Source: Melampsora larici-populina 98AG31
Taxonomy: Eukaryota; Basidiomycota; Pucciniomycetes; Pucciniales; Melampsoraceae
Assembly: GCF_000204055.1 (NCBI RefSeq)
Contig: NW_006768792.1
Span: 467,736 to 531,735 of the forward strand
Reading direction: 5' to 3'
Length of the DNA stretch: 64,000 nt
Shown here: piece by piece, positions 1 through 11,393 of the stretch
Layout of the letters: each line of letters opens with the position of its first letter
How positions within the stretch are numbered: the first letter of the stretch is position 1
The notes under the pieces: model-generated
Told to the model about the DNA's origin: nothing
The model's input: only the letters and a program-made list of their open reading frames with translations
Database searches by the model: none
Translations under genes and position numbers: made by a program

Positions 1-223
1 TATATGGGCGAGAACATTCAGACCACCCCCATTTCCAGAAAGGCCAAGATTGGCCAGAGTCACAATCAGTTGCAGCTCGATTGGGGCCTGCGGACAGTTT
101 GATTGATTCTCGAATAAGTCAGACGATGCGATTTTGTTCAGTAATGTTAAGAAGCTAGACCGATTCATTCGAGCCTAGATATGCAAGTGAAACCAACAAT
201 TAGCTTGTAGACAACTTGAAAAT

Positions 224-832
224 TCATATCTGGATAAGCAAACATACAAGGGTTAAAAAGGTTGTATCGTGTGATCCCCAAAATCTGTTGAACATCGTTA
301 GACATGCTTGAGGTTCGCGACGCCTGGATTCGAAGTATCGCTTTTGCTCGATCATGTCAATTGCGAGTGACCATAATCCCGGATTATCGAATAAAGCCAG
401 TGGGTGTTGTTCAGCTTGGCGCGCCGATGATTGGAGCAAACGCTTCGGTCGTCGTTGAAATAGCATCCAGAGAGCCACACAAACATATGGTTCCAGATTG
501 AACACCGATTGAAGTTGAGGAATCTGTAGTAGCTGGAAGAAGGCGGAGAAACCTGAACTTGAGCTGCGGAAACCCTTTCGCTTTCGCGTTAAAACAAGAC
601 TGTGAGAGGTATAAGGGTAGTCTAGATTGGCGAGTCGCTTGAACATTCGAATCACTTGTCTTCTGGATGAGACACGTGGCATGATGAGTGAAGTTTGGGT
701 AATTACGGTGGGGTTGTGAAAAACATACTTGTGCAAGATCGGTGCAAGAAATCTTGCACGGATCTTGCGCGGATCTTGCACGTCGGTCTTGCAAATTTCT
801 TGCACAGGTTTGACCACCATAAATGAAATCAT
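224..832 (-). CDS. doubtful 202-codon open frame, no recognised domain
   Basis: An uninterrupted minus-strand frame of 202 codons starting at an ATG. The C-terminal part (around LALFDNPGLWSLAIDMIEQK) has plausible amino-acid composition, but the N-terminal third is translated from the short CAAGATC-type repeats at 730-806, which argues against a genuine start there. No signal peptide, domain or clear splice structure was found. It may be the last exon of a decayed gene, or chance. I do not assign a function. Confidence 0.18.
   Translation of the reverse strand: MISFMVVKPVQEICKTDVQDPRKIRARFLAPILHKYVFHNPTVITQTSLIMPRVSSRRQVIRMFKRLANLDYPYTSHSLVLTRKRKGFRSSSSGFSAFFQLLQIPQLQSVFNLEPYVCVALWMLFQRRPKRLLQSSARQAEQHPLALFDNPGLWSLAIDMIEQKRYFESRRREPQACLTMFNRFWGSHDTTFLTLVCLLIQI
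730..806. repeat. cluster of CTTGCAC/GATCTTGC direct repeats
   Basis: The heptamer-like unit CTTGCAC, usually extended as GGATCTTGC, occurs about six times in under 80 bp. A related GATCTTGCGGATC palindrome appears near 15.08 kb. This is seen directly; whether it is a transposon end or protein-binding array is unknown. Confidence 0.55.
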
Positions 833-3800
833 CTTGATGAATTTGTATCTGCTACTGTAACATGATCAAAGCACAATGAATCAATATTATCATCAGGTCT
901 AAATATCCAAGAAAGTTTGTATGACAAAACTCACATGGTACATAGCTACAATCCGATTTATTTGTTGTTTTGTAAATTTCACTTCATCGTCATTTCCTAG
1001 AAAAATTTGTTGTTGCAGATCTTTTATCCGAGTATGGTGGTTCTGATGTGAAATCGAAGCCAGGGTTTGCTAGTTTGAAGTATTGGGTAGCTAAGAGCTT
1101 CGGTTGAATGAACTCAAAACAACTGTAGAGGATTTCTTGTGATAAAAAATTGAATGTTGCAATTGTTTGGAGCGTTCATGGAATTTGAGAGTGTCACACA
1201 AATCAATCAACTTCTCTTCAAGTCAGCTTAACACAAGCTCTCTCTGCGCGACCACGTCTGTGGTAAGCTATGTAAATCTTCAAGTCAGATTTGTCTCCAA
1301 CAAGTCCCACAATCCATGATGATGAACTCTGATGAACCAAATATATGCGTCATTGATTTGCTTGTACGAAATCTAGTGATCATCAAACACATGAAGATAT
1401 CACAAGATTCTTTGTCTATATGATACATCATGAGAATGAGATTTTCAGATTCTTGATGGCAGGCTTCAATGATCTGGATATCCAGCAGATAAGAGTCATG
1501 AACCCCGCAAGCTCCAGGGCCAGGGAATTAGCATACATACAATTGCGTGTAGATAAGATAGGCAAGAGTGGAAATTTATCAATATCACTGTTTGAGCAGC
1601 ACACAAGTTTGTATAGATTTTTTGAAGATTGTAATATGGATTCTTTATTGCCAGATTTACATATCAAATTTTAAGTGTTTGTGTTATCAGAGTTGCCCAA
1701 ACAAATGATTTTGAATGAATCAGGATTTCAAGATCAAGCATGAAAAAAACAATGCATTTTCTCATCATCAGGATCTCTTCTGTCTGAAAATTGTGTTGAT
1801 GAGACCAGTTGGAGTTTTGATTGGATCTACTTGACCCATCAAAATTTGAAGGGTTAGAGATATGTTTTCCTGATAAACCTTTGATTTTCAATTATCAAGA
1901 GTTCATGGGATTAATGTATGAATATTTATGAATTTGAACAAGTTCATATGTTTTGAAGAATTTCAGCACCATTGCATAAACATGATGATTCAAGCACTGT
2001 TTTTCTGAGATCAAGAAACACCTTTTTAGAAATCTTCTTTAGTATTTTTTGCCTATAGCGGATTTTCTTGGAGTGCTCAACTATATACCATCACATCTAG
2101 AGGAACATCACATTCCAAAATGTTTATAGTGGTGATAACCCTAGAGTTAGACTTAAAGAAGCTTTGTTTTAGAAATTATCAGTCTTGAACAATTGGATTC
2201 CAATTTGCAAATCTTATACAACCTTTGTAAAAAAATCTGTTGGTGTGGATTGAAGCAATATGCAACATAAACTTATGTTATACTACTGCCAGACTGATTT
2301 CTGGATCAAGGAATTCAACTATGCTATGCTATATGGAATTGGAGGAAAAGCCTACTACTCAAATTTCTAAAATTCTGAAACGGTCTGAATCTAAAGGGAA
2401 ACAATTGTGTTAGTGACCTAGTTAGCAGGTTTCTAATGGTGTGGTATAGTTCAGCTGGCTCAAAGTTGTTACATACATACACCACTGGGGAGGCTATGAC
2501 CAGACCCCAGCACTGTCTGGCCAATTCTGCCCACAACTTTCTTGGAAAGAGGCACTCTGTGGGCTGGGGCACTGAAATAAGCCAAAAGTAATCCTAGAAG
2601 CCTTGTGAGTGCTCCAGCTGCCCCACTCATCTGCTCATGTAAATACCCAGTCTGACATCTTATGCTTCTTGGCACTAGCAACCATAATTAATTCAAGGCA
2701 CACCCTGATTGGCCCTGAGTGATTTCTAAATCCCTTTGGGTATGCTCAGGGATGGGTCACAGACCTATTGCACGGTAATTCCAGACTGTTGTTCTTTGAG
2801 CATAAAGTACTGCCATATGGCCAGATTAGCTTGGTGGTGGACAGGTGTGGCAAGATGGTCAAGAGAGTGGTAGTCAAGCAACAAGATTGGCTGGCCACTG
2901 TAAGATGGGCTATTTGGCAGCTTATTTACTGTTTATGAGAAAGGTTTGGATGCTACTAATCATGTGGGAGCTGTTCTGAGAACCTCTCTGTTTCTGCCCA
3001 TAGCCACACCATCTACACCACCAACATACATACCTTTGATTTTTTGATCAAATGTATTCTTGGATTCTAAGAAGCTTTCCAAGGTTTTGATCTAAGGTAA
3101 TTCTCAGCGCAGAAGATTACCTTGGATCAAAACCTTGGACAAGGTCTGTCCAAGGATTTACCTCCAATGATGCTTCAGGTTTCTCAACCCAAGGCATTTA
3201 TGTTGGCAGTGCTGCCCCATGCAGGTTGAGGCACCAGTGGTGATGGAGATGGTGAAGAGCCCCAAACCAAAGAATATATTCTAGGAGTTCTGCCCTTCTA
3301 CAAATAAGAAAAAAATGGTGAGACCCATGTCTATGGAAACAAATGTGAAAAAAGAAGTTTAATTTCAGAGCCTCTGATTTGATGTTCCTTGAACCCTTGA
3401 CCTTCTTTTACTCACCAAAGGGCTGGTAGAGCTTTTGCCAGACTGACTGGCTGTGCAATGGGCTGATTTCTGGTCAGATTTTCACCTGTTGGCCATAAAA
3501 CAGCAGGTATTGTTCAACCCACCAGAATGTCTGAAATTCTGGTCAGAGTTTGGTCAGATTGTGACACAAGCACTTTGATGCTGGTATCTGAATGAAAAGT
3601 TACCATGTGGTGTTGTATGTCTTTTTGAAAGAGATTCTGATTGGTGAAACCCCTTGAGACAAAGATAAGAGTTTGAAGGAGATTGAATAAGAAGATGAAA
3701 CAAGTTAAAGGAAATGAAGTTTTAGAAACAGCGGTAGACTATAGGATCGGGGTTTGACTGATAAGTTTCAGATTTTCGTGATAATCCTGAGAAACCCCCC

Positions 3801-4102
3801 CAACCCCATAGGATCATGGGTTGAGTACAGGGACGTACACATAGACAGTGCCCCAAGCTTTAACCAGTTACCGACCGACTACCTGCCTTAAGATAAGTGT
3901 CTTACGTTATGATCTCTTTGTCGCCAGGCCCACTTGTGGGCAGGCCGACCTGTGAAAGGTGTCCCTGTCACGCCTCGCGTCGCGAGCGCCACAACCCCTC
4001 TACACCTGAGTCTCATCTCGCCTCATCTCGCCCTCTGGCGCGTGTCCACACAGCTCAACCACCCAAATCTCGAAAATCGGTTCAAACAAATCAATCCTCG
4101 CA

Positions 4103-6364
4103 ATGCTACTGACCGACTTTGTAGCACACCTCACGACAACCACACCCGAACTTAGCTCGACACTCACGGTTGCCGGCTTTGTGCGGTTCATTGCTCTCGC
4201 TTCCAAAGTCCAGCACACCGCCGGACATGGTCTCCGACTCACACCTACACGTCTTCCTCTGATCCCTTTCTTCGTGGCCACGCTAACTCCCGAATTCCCT
4301 CACCACCTCATTCAACCGATATGGAGTTTAGCCTTTGACATCTTGCCTTCTTCGCGTATCAATCCTTCTGAATGCATCCGATCGTTGGGCCTCCGAAATC
4401 TGAAATGCAAAGTCGCTGAAAAACACTTACGTGCTCCTGTGTCCCGATGCCTTGTCTGCCCAAAAGCACCAAACCTGCACGTCCACTCCCGGCTTAATGG
4501 TTACATATTTGATTCGGACGGCGTACACACTGCTGTGACCACAGTCACGCGATGTCCAGGCAAGCGTCCACTTTTCCACTTCAGGTGCTCTTCTGGCTGG
4601 ATGACGCCTTCTGACTTAACATCGTTGATTTTCAGATCCCCTCTGTGCGACGTCCTATCGACCTAGCTACTTCACGCGGGATGGTAAGCGTTGCTACTAC
4701 AAGTTGGACATGGGGCGAGATCAAGATATCCTTCATGTCCATTGCCATTATTACATGACACGGCAATTGCACAGCATGTTACGGGGAATTCAATTTCTAG
4801 CTCAGTAGGTGATATGTTTGGTTTCTTTTTCGGTGGCGCTGTTTCTGTGTTCTTACGTACGTTGTGGGACTCATCCTTGATTTTGAAGTGTGTCGCACTT
4901 CAACTTAGTCAACTGGTACAACAGGACTTTTGTCGACAGCTGTGATATCCCTCATTTTGACCCCAATCAAGGCTTTACACCGGCCATGTCTGAGGCCGTT
5001 TGTAGTGATGGGCTGGACCTACAATCACTTTTGGACCACGCAGACCGTCGGGGGACGCAGCTCACGGTAACCGCAAGTGGAACCGATCACCTTTGCTTCG
5101 AAGAAGCTATGGGCGAGCACTTGGACCTTCTGGCCGTCGAGGGCACCCGCGACCGGGATCACTTCTGCTCACGTTGTGTCCGTATTAAACCAGGTGGAAT
5201 TGATCCTGAGACCGGCGCGGAGGTCCTCATAGGTGCGCAAATACCTATGACTTTTCTACATCACATACGTCTCATTTTGATTACACGCTTGATGCAGGCA
5301 TTCGCGCCGTGGTGACCGACGGTCTGACTATAGGCCACTGGCAATGTAGTGCGACGACTGAGCAGCTCGAAGAATTAGCTCAGATCGCAGGGAATCCGCC
5401 CCCCGAAGGGCCTTGCATCAATCGTCTCGACAATATAAACGACCGGTTCTGTCCTCTACACGAACAAATCCTGGGTAATTGTTGCCAGGCTCAACCGTGC
5501 CGGGCGTCATGTCAACCTGGTTCAAAGACTTGTGCACAGGAAGCTCACGTGAAGGCAATGCAAGCGTTTGAAGAACGAGTACAAGGGAATTTTTCACTCA
5601 CCGCAATCCTAAATCGCCCCGGTTCGAACCTGCCTTCAGATGCGACCGTTCATTTGAATGCGGACACTGGGGATTTTGAAGATCTGGCCAGCTTGCAACA
5701 AGCTGACGAGTCCAATAGGGCACACGAAGGCGCGCGTGACGGAGGCCAATCGCAAGAAAAAAATAAGGTATGCCTCAGCCGTCGACGCACACACAATGAT
5801 CAACTCATTGTAGGGCCTTGCGGTATGATTTTGGCCTGTAAAACGTTCTACCACTCGGAGTCGGTCAGTGCCGTCAAGGTGAGTTTGTATGTATATTGAT
5901 TCTGGAAGGCTATATATCATTCATACAGTTATCTTCTCCTCTAGGCCTTCTTGGAAGAGTCCTTCCCACAAGGCATCCCTGAGGTGGTCTTCTACGACAA
6001 CGCGTGTCGGCTGACTGAACATATTTATCACGGGGCGGTCGATGCGAGCCGGTTCCAAGGCAGTGTCATACCAGTGGACCCTTTCCACCATCGCTCCCAT
6101 GCGGGCAGCGATGACTTCTGTCAGCGTTTCACCAACCCCAGCCTGTTCCCTGATATCCAAGACGAGGGGAAATGGATTTTCAACGCCTCGGCCGCGGAAT
6201 TGACCAATATATGGTATGGCGGATTTGCTTCAATGTGCCGAAACATGCACTCAGTCAAATACAATTTCTTTCTTGAAGAGATGGTGGCACTCAGGAATGA
6301 ATGGCTTGCCAATAAGCTGGTCAAGCGTCCGGGAATGGAATTCTTTGGTAATGGGGTACTTTGA
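4103..6364 (+). CDS. CxC5/CxC6 cysteine-cluster protein associated with KDZ transposases
   Basis: Five exons (4103-4559, 4636-4804, 4889-5232, 5298-5878, 5945-6364) join in a continuous frame of 656 codons plus stop, so the gene looks intact. The first cysteine pair is CLVCP near residue 145, followed by a histidine/cysteine-rich part (CATSYRP, CYYKLDMG, VHCHYYM, SHFNLVNWYN) and a second cluster (FCSRCVR, GHWQC, FCPLHEQ, CCQAQPC, CGMILACKTFY). The C-terminal part carries FYDNACRL, PVDPFHH, FCQRFTNP and AELTNIWYGG, the pattern I know from fungal CxC5/CxC6 proteins linked to Kyakuja-Dileera-Zisupton transposases. Intron 1 would use a GC donor (CCAG/GCAAGC). Whether it is an active transposase, an accessory factor or a domesticated regulator cannot be read from sequence. 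The gene is visibly GC-richer than its flanks, consistent with an accessory or mobile origin. Confidence 0.82.
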
Positions 6365-7077
6365 TGGGGTACTTTCGATTCAATTGACGGTCTTGTCTGA
6401 ATGTTCGCAAAAGTTTTCCGGTTTATCAGATTGTATAGCTATCTTTCCTGTCTTTGCTTGGTAACCATGTCTATTGAAGTAAAAAACCACTAGTCATGTA
6501 AGCAAGTATATATATATATATACATTGCCTCTTGCGTGCTTGCATTACACTTGCCTTCCAAGATTTTCTAAGTAATCTCTGAGTGAGAGCGATCACCGAG
6601 AACATTATGGCCAAAGGCAAGGCAAACGCCACGCGGTCTAAGATTTGCCCCCAACAGGGGACCCATCTTCAACGGCGTTTTGATATTTGCTTTGACTGAC
6701 TGACCGCTGGTCATTCATAAACAACGAGCGAGCGTCGCGAGGTAAGGGTACGAAGCCTTTCTTTTTCTTTTGGTTGCGTGCATGGCATTCTACATCGCAA
6801 AGACATATGGCTAGAGTCCCCAATCGTGATCCAACCAAGGCTCGCTGAAGCTCAACACCTTTGCTTTAGCCCTTTAGGCATGGCGGAACACCACACATGC
6901 GCTCATCATGCGCAACACCTGGCTGTTGTTACCAGCCTTCCAGCGACACCATGTAGAACCCACCCATCAATAGGTATAAATAAAATACCTATTGATGAGT
7001 CGGATCAGAGTACATTAACATTAACCAAGCGCCATTGATCTCATAAAAAATCCCCGTATTTACCTCTCTGCATCATC
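6365..7077. other. intergenic, KDZ-associated gene to next gene
   Basis: No supported gene. A short (TA)n run lies near 6510-6525. A short inverted pair (AATAGGTATAAATA and its near complement) sits at about 6968-6996, and could serve as an AT-rich promoter element for the gene starting at 7078. Confidence 0.4.
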
Positions 7078-7933
7078 ATGGAACTCGAAAACTCTTTCAC
7101 TACGATCATGACCGCCATTGTTCCTAGTACTGCTGATGTAAGCTTCATTTTCCCTTGTTAGTAAAGATAGTCGTTTGCATGTTGGTTGGTTAATAATCCT
7201 GTTCGTGACGCAGGGCGTTCGCATTGACTTCGAAGACAGCCAGTTTGGTTGGCACACAGCCAACACGTCTCTGTCGTTGAAAGATTCCAACGAAACCGGG
7301 CATGTCATTGAACCCCTCAAAGCTATAGGTCATGTGTGGGGCCCTGACACACTCAAACGAGGCAGGACCTATGTTCTTGTGGGCCCTTTTGGGCAAGACT
7401 TGATGACTGGCGAGAATGTCATCAAATATCATTCCGCCACAAAGACCGAGGTAGGGACCCACGGTGCCGATCTAGACGACTTGGCAGGCAAAGCTCTTGT
7501 CAATGGCCTTGGTCTCCTGCTCAATGTATCTTATGCTGAAGATCCCGAGATTGAAGGTGGCTGGAATTTGACTGTCAATGCCAAACACGAATGGTATGAC
7601 TCGGTAGTAAGTCAACCTATTTTTCATCTGATTCAATCAAACAGTGCTAAATTATCTTCAATCACAGGGCGAAATCATGTTAGAATTCGCAATCACATAT
7701 GTCTTTGGACATATAACCCCACATAGGTCCAAATGGGGCCCTATTCAAGCGGGGGCGACGATGTGGCTGAATGGAACTGTCTTCAAGAAAGATCCTGTGT
7801 CCAATCGGTTCATTGTCAAGGTAAGTAATCCTGACTGCTTACACCCTCTGCGAGCAAGTATTAGCGAGCAAGTATTGACCAAAAGCGACACACACAGGTG
7901 CGCAACTTTTCAATTACCAAGCTGGCCGAATAA
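7078..7933 (+). CDS. unknown protein, paralogue A of a convergent pair
   Basis: Four exons (7078-7137, 7214-7606, 7668-7820, 7898-7933), all with GT-AG junctions in phase 0, give 213 residues. I do not recognise a named family. The C-terminal half (HEWYDSV, EFAITYVFG, MWLNGTVFK, FIVKVRNFSI) looks like a small beta-rich, possibly OB-like fold; this is inference from strand-like alternation only. The same pattern and the same two downstream intron positions occur in the convergent gene at 8506-9323 (CWNDT / EFHATYLL / ISLRGRVV / WEIEV), so the two are paralogues. There is no signal peptide or membrane segment. The intact frames across four exons and paired retention suggest a functional gene. 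Confidence 0.68.
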
Positions 7934-8505
7934 GTCATGGGTGAATCGACACGGTCAGAACCTCATGTGATTTTGGGCATTAGACCGTACGTGTGTTGGA
8001 GAACACACAGGAGAACACACTTCCTTCTGGATCTATTACTGGATGGCCTTTCAGTCCCCGTCGTGGCAACTAGTTGTATATATGTTGTGTAAAGTGCATG
8101 ATCCTTGTTCTTTGAGGCCGTGACCTCAACAGTGAGTGTGCGAATGAGAATAGCAGATGACAAGTCCGGAACGCATGATCTAATAGCCATGGTGTTGAAG
8201 CTGAAGCCTCAATCAAACTCACATTTCCAATGTGATGTTTGATAATATTCATATTGTAACATTGGAATTTTTTAACATAGTATCTACATGTATCTACATG
8301 CTATCTACAGTGGATAGGTGACAGTGGAAACGTGGATAGACAACCACGTGGATAGAGAACCGCAAAATAATTTCCAGAAGTATCAGCGGTGTCAAGTGAG
8401 TGAGATGTCCCTGGAGCACGATAACTTTGATGTGGGTTGGTTCCTATATTGGGAGCAGTCCACGCTGTCGTCTGCTCCTCCGCAATTGATGATCAGGCTT
8501 GGCCA
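7934..8505. other. convergent 3' intergenic region
   Basis: Separates the stops of the two convergent paralogues. A short direct repeat of ATCTACATG lies at about 8281-8300. No other gene or element is apparent. Confidence 0.4.
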
Positions 8506-9323
8506 TCAAAATGGCAATGTTATCGCCTTCGAAATGAATGAGTTGAATTTCCGTGGCCTGATATCTTGCCCTGCATCAATGACCTTGACACGGAATAGAG
8601 TTAAGAGGATAATTGCTTACCTCTATCTCCCAAGTGTTGGTATACGCCACGACACGCCCACGCAAGCTGATGATGTTGCCTTCAGCCAGGGCATTCATGG
8701 TGAGTTTAGAGGTGATATTAGTGTCCAGCAAGTAGGTCGCGTGGAATTCAATGCGCCGCTTGATTTTCATGCAAGGAATAGATAAGTGGGGTTATATCCA
8801 AACACTCGGCGTAAGAAATACGCTCAGCTGAGAATGACTCACCGTGTCATTCCAGCATCTATGCATCACCTTAATAACTTCGATGGGTAATCCCTCCCCC
8901 TCCCTGCGTGACCATTCAACTATTTGACCGAGGCCTTGGGCTAATACTTGGTTAACCATAGAGTTGAGTCTCAGTTCCGCATTACCAATGGCGATCGTGC
9001 TTGGGGAGTCCTCCAAAAGTAAGGGCTGGTTGTCATTACCATGAATCGCCACTTGTCCTTCGATCCTATAAGCGCGGGATTTTTGGAGTTCGCTCTGGTT
9101 CCTCCTGGCAGTGATTTTCAAAGGAATTCCTCGGGGACTGTGGTGATTGGTAATCACGTCGGTCACAAAGTATCTAAATATGTCACTTTTGGCGGCGAAG
9201 ATCTATCCATATAAGGTGTGGTCAGACCCATGTGTTTTTAACTAACATCTGCGTGTTGATGTTGCTTACTTCATCTTTGGTCCAAAAAAGGCTACTGAAT
9301 CGCAAAGGTAACTGAGAATCCAT
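8506..9323 (-). CDS. unknown protein, paralogue B of a convergent pair
   Basis: Four exons on the minus strand (9323-9270, 9202-8843, 8758-8621, 8583-8506) yield 209 residues, close to the 213 of the neighbour. It starts MDSQLPLRF. Key segments that align by eye to paralogue A are GNAELRLNSMV, LAQGLGQIV, CWNDT, EFHATYLLD, ISLRGRVVA and WEIEV. Intron 2 falls just after the WND motif and intron 3 inside the final beta-like strand (IE|V versus VK|V in paralogue A). The acceptor of exon 3 (ATCAAG) has a weak pyrimidine tract and is the least certain junction. Function unknown; a nucleic-acid-binding OB-like role is speculation. Confidence 0.62.
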
Positions 9324-9798
9324 ATATTTCGAAATTGTTTGCTTTGGGGAGGATAAGATATTGATTGATGAATGAGAAATGCGGGCAGGGGTTGCAGATT
9401 ATCTTTTGGGGATATTGTTTATTATTTATGTAAGGTGAGCTATTCTGCTCGCCCTTGAGATTTAACCACAAACTAAGCGGTTGGTTCAGTCATCAATGCA
9501 TCCCAACTAAACCGGTTCGTATGAATTACAACCATGTTCAGAGCTTGTTGTAATCAATTGTGATTTTCTGCCTGGCTGGGTCAAACAAGAACCAAAAAAA
9601 TTATTCGTTGTAGACTGAGTGAATGTGAATGAAATCTCCTGTGGTTGAGTGGCACAACACAATCCACACCTAACTTGAATGTTCCCGTGATACGTGATGA
9701 TACGGGATTATCTCTCTCATCAGCAGTTTATTATAAGTTGAGAGATAATCACGTTTACATTCACGTGATTATTATTATTCACAGTGAGTGAATAATAA
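9324..9798. other. spacer with inverted ATTATC/GATAAT motifs
   Basis: No gene. Around 9705-9795 there are several overlapping inverted repeats (ATTATCTCTC / GAGAGATAAT, TTCACGTGATTATTATT, AATAATAA) immediately left of the foldback element, so part may be older transposon sequence or its insertion hot spot. Confidence 0.4.
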
Positions 9799-10614
9799 CA
9801 CTACACAAAATGTCATCTTTACCAGGCGGTAAAGAAAACTACTGACATAGAAAAGTCCTGAGGCAACAGGAAGAGAGCTAAAAATCTGAAAAAATATGCA
9901 CCTTGTTCCTAGATGTTGGGGCGTCATGATGAGTTTTTTTTTGTATTTTACACACAGATATTGGTTAATGTACTAACAATAAAGGCTGAGAATCATCAAA
10001 AACCCACCTGTAACAATACCTGAAATTTGGCCCTTGACTTTGAAGACAGGATTTTGGAATCTTCAAACATCAATAACTTTTGCAGTTCTGAAACAAATCA
10101 CTCGATTTGAAGTGCATTAAAAAGGTGAGCCTTTCCTCTACATTTTTCATTGAGACATCACATCTGTAGCTGGTCTAAAAAAGATCCTACAGAGCTATTC
10201 ATGTAGAACTGTTTGAACATATGTAGAGTGTTTAAATGACTAGATAGCACCTTACTGACATTATGAAGTGTGAAGGAGAATAGTTCAGCTTTTGAATGAA
10301 CCAAAAATCGAGTTATTTGGAGCAGAATTGCAAAAGTTATTGAAGTTTTTAGACCACAAAATATTGTCTTCATACTCATGACCCAAATTTCAGGTATTGT
10401 TACATGTGAGTTTTTGATGATTTTCAGTGTTTATTGTTAGTACATAAACCAATATCTGCATGTAAAATGCAAAAAAATACTCATCATGACGCCCCAACAT
10501 CTAGGAACAAGGTGCATATTTTTTCAGATTTTTAGCTCTCTTCCTGTTGCCTCAGGACTTTTCTATGTCAGTAGTTTTCTTTACTGCCCGGTAAAGATTA
10601 CATTTGGTGTAGTG
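9799..10614. mobile_element. foldback/MITE-like element with very long inverted repeats
   Basis: The ends CACTACACAAAATG and CATTTGGTGTAGTG are inverted copies, and the inverted similarity continues inward for roughly 300 bp per arm, including GGGGCGTCATGATGAGT and AACAATACCTGAAATTTGG. The element is 816 bp and flanked by TAA (extendable to TAATAA), seen at 9793-9798 and 10615-10620. The CACTA-like terminus and 3-bp duplication fit a non-autonomous DNA element of CMC or PIF type; superfamily is inference. It encodes no transposase. Another single end of the same family lies at 48660. Confidence 0.85.
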
Positions 10615-11393
10615 TAATAAGGTGGTTTTGCATAACAGTAGAATATGCAGATAGTTGCAACTGCATATATCTTAAATAAATATACAATTAGGTGGTCATT
10701 CAAGTGGTTCACAGTCACAGTCTATATATTTGCACCCAAAGTAATGAAGCTCAAGTTACAAAAGAAATGTGATTAGTCAGGGTTATTATAGTTAGGTAGG
10801 CATTCCAATCCAACCAAAATCCTTTTAATTAATATATATATATTTATTAAAAGGATTTAAGATGAACAATATGACCCATTGTCTTACACAAGCTTTAAAC
10901 TTGTTTATCTTACACAAGCAAGCAAATTCATGCTTCAAAGGAAGCATCTGACTATAATTTCTGTGCAGCTTAGTTTGGACCTTTGCTGCTGTGCTGCTGT
11001 GTGTGAATTTATGGCTGTTGCACGTCAATCCCATTCTATGTTGCTTACCCGTGTTGTTGGTTTCCTGTTATAATATAAAACCATAACATTCACGAGTTAT
11101 CCACACTTCTGTTACGGATTGATGTGGATAATAATAATCCAAAAAAAACAATATGAATTGATATTTATACCCAAACACAACCAAACAAGAAACAAAAAGT
11201 GAAGAGGAGAATTATCACGCGGCAAAAAAATAAAGTACGATATCTTTGAATGTGTCGAGGTCACTTTCACTTTCATAAGAATGGAGCTTTAGAGGATAAA
11301 AACAAATACTAATGTAATTTTTTTTTGGGGGAGAAATAGTCATAGTGTGAATAATCATATTCAGTAGTCATAGTGTGAATAATCATATTCACT
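10615..11393. other. AT-rich spacer with 28-bp tandem duplication
   Basis: No gene. A short hairpin AAATCCTTTTAAT...ATTAAAAGGATTT lies near 10818-10858. At 11340-11392 the unit TCATAGTGTGAATAATCA is repeated in tandem with a 28-bp period, directly at the 3' end of the minus-strand gene. Confidence 0.5.

Larger units (their letters stand above)
1..3896. other. gene-poor leading region
   Basis: No protein I can recognise is encoded here on either strand. Open frames are short, AT-rich and lack recognisable motifs. Visible structure is limited to a cluster of short direct repeats near 730-806 and a GC-rich stretch near 1222-1262 that recurs near 39.03 kb. A TATA-rich, low-complexity composition typical of fungal intergenic or decayed transposon DNA covers the rest. 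A minus-strand open frame at 224-832 is listed separately as doubtful. Confidence 0.6.
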
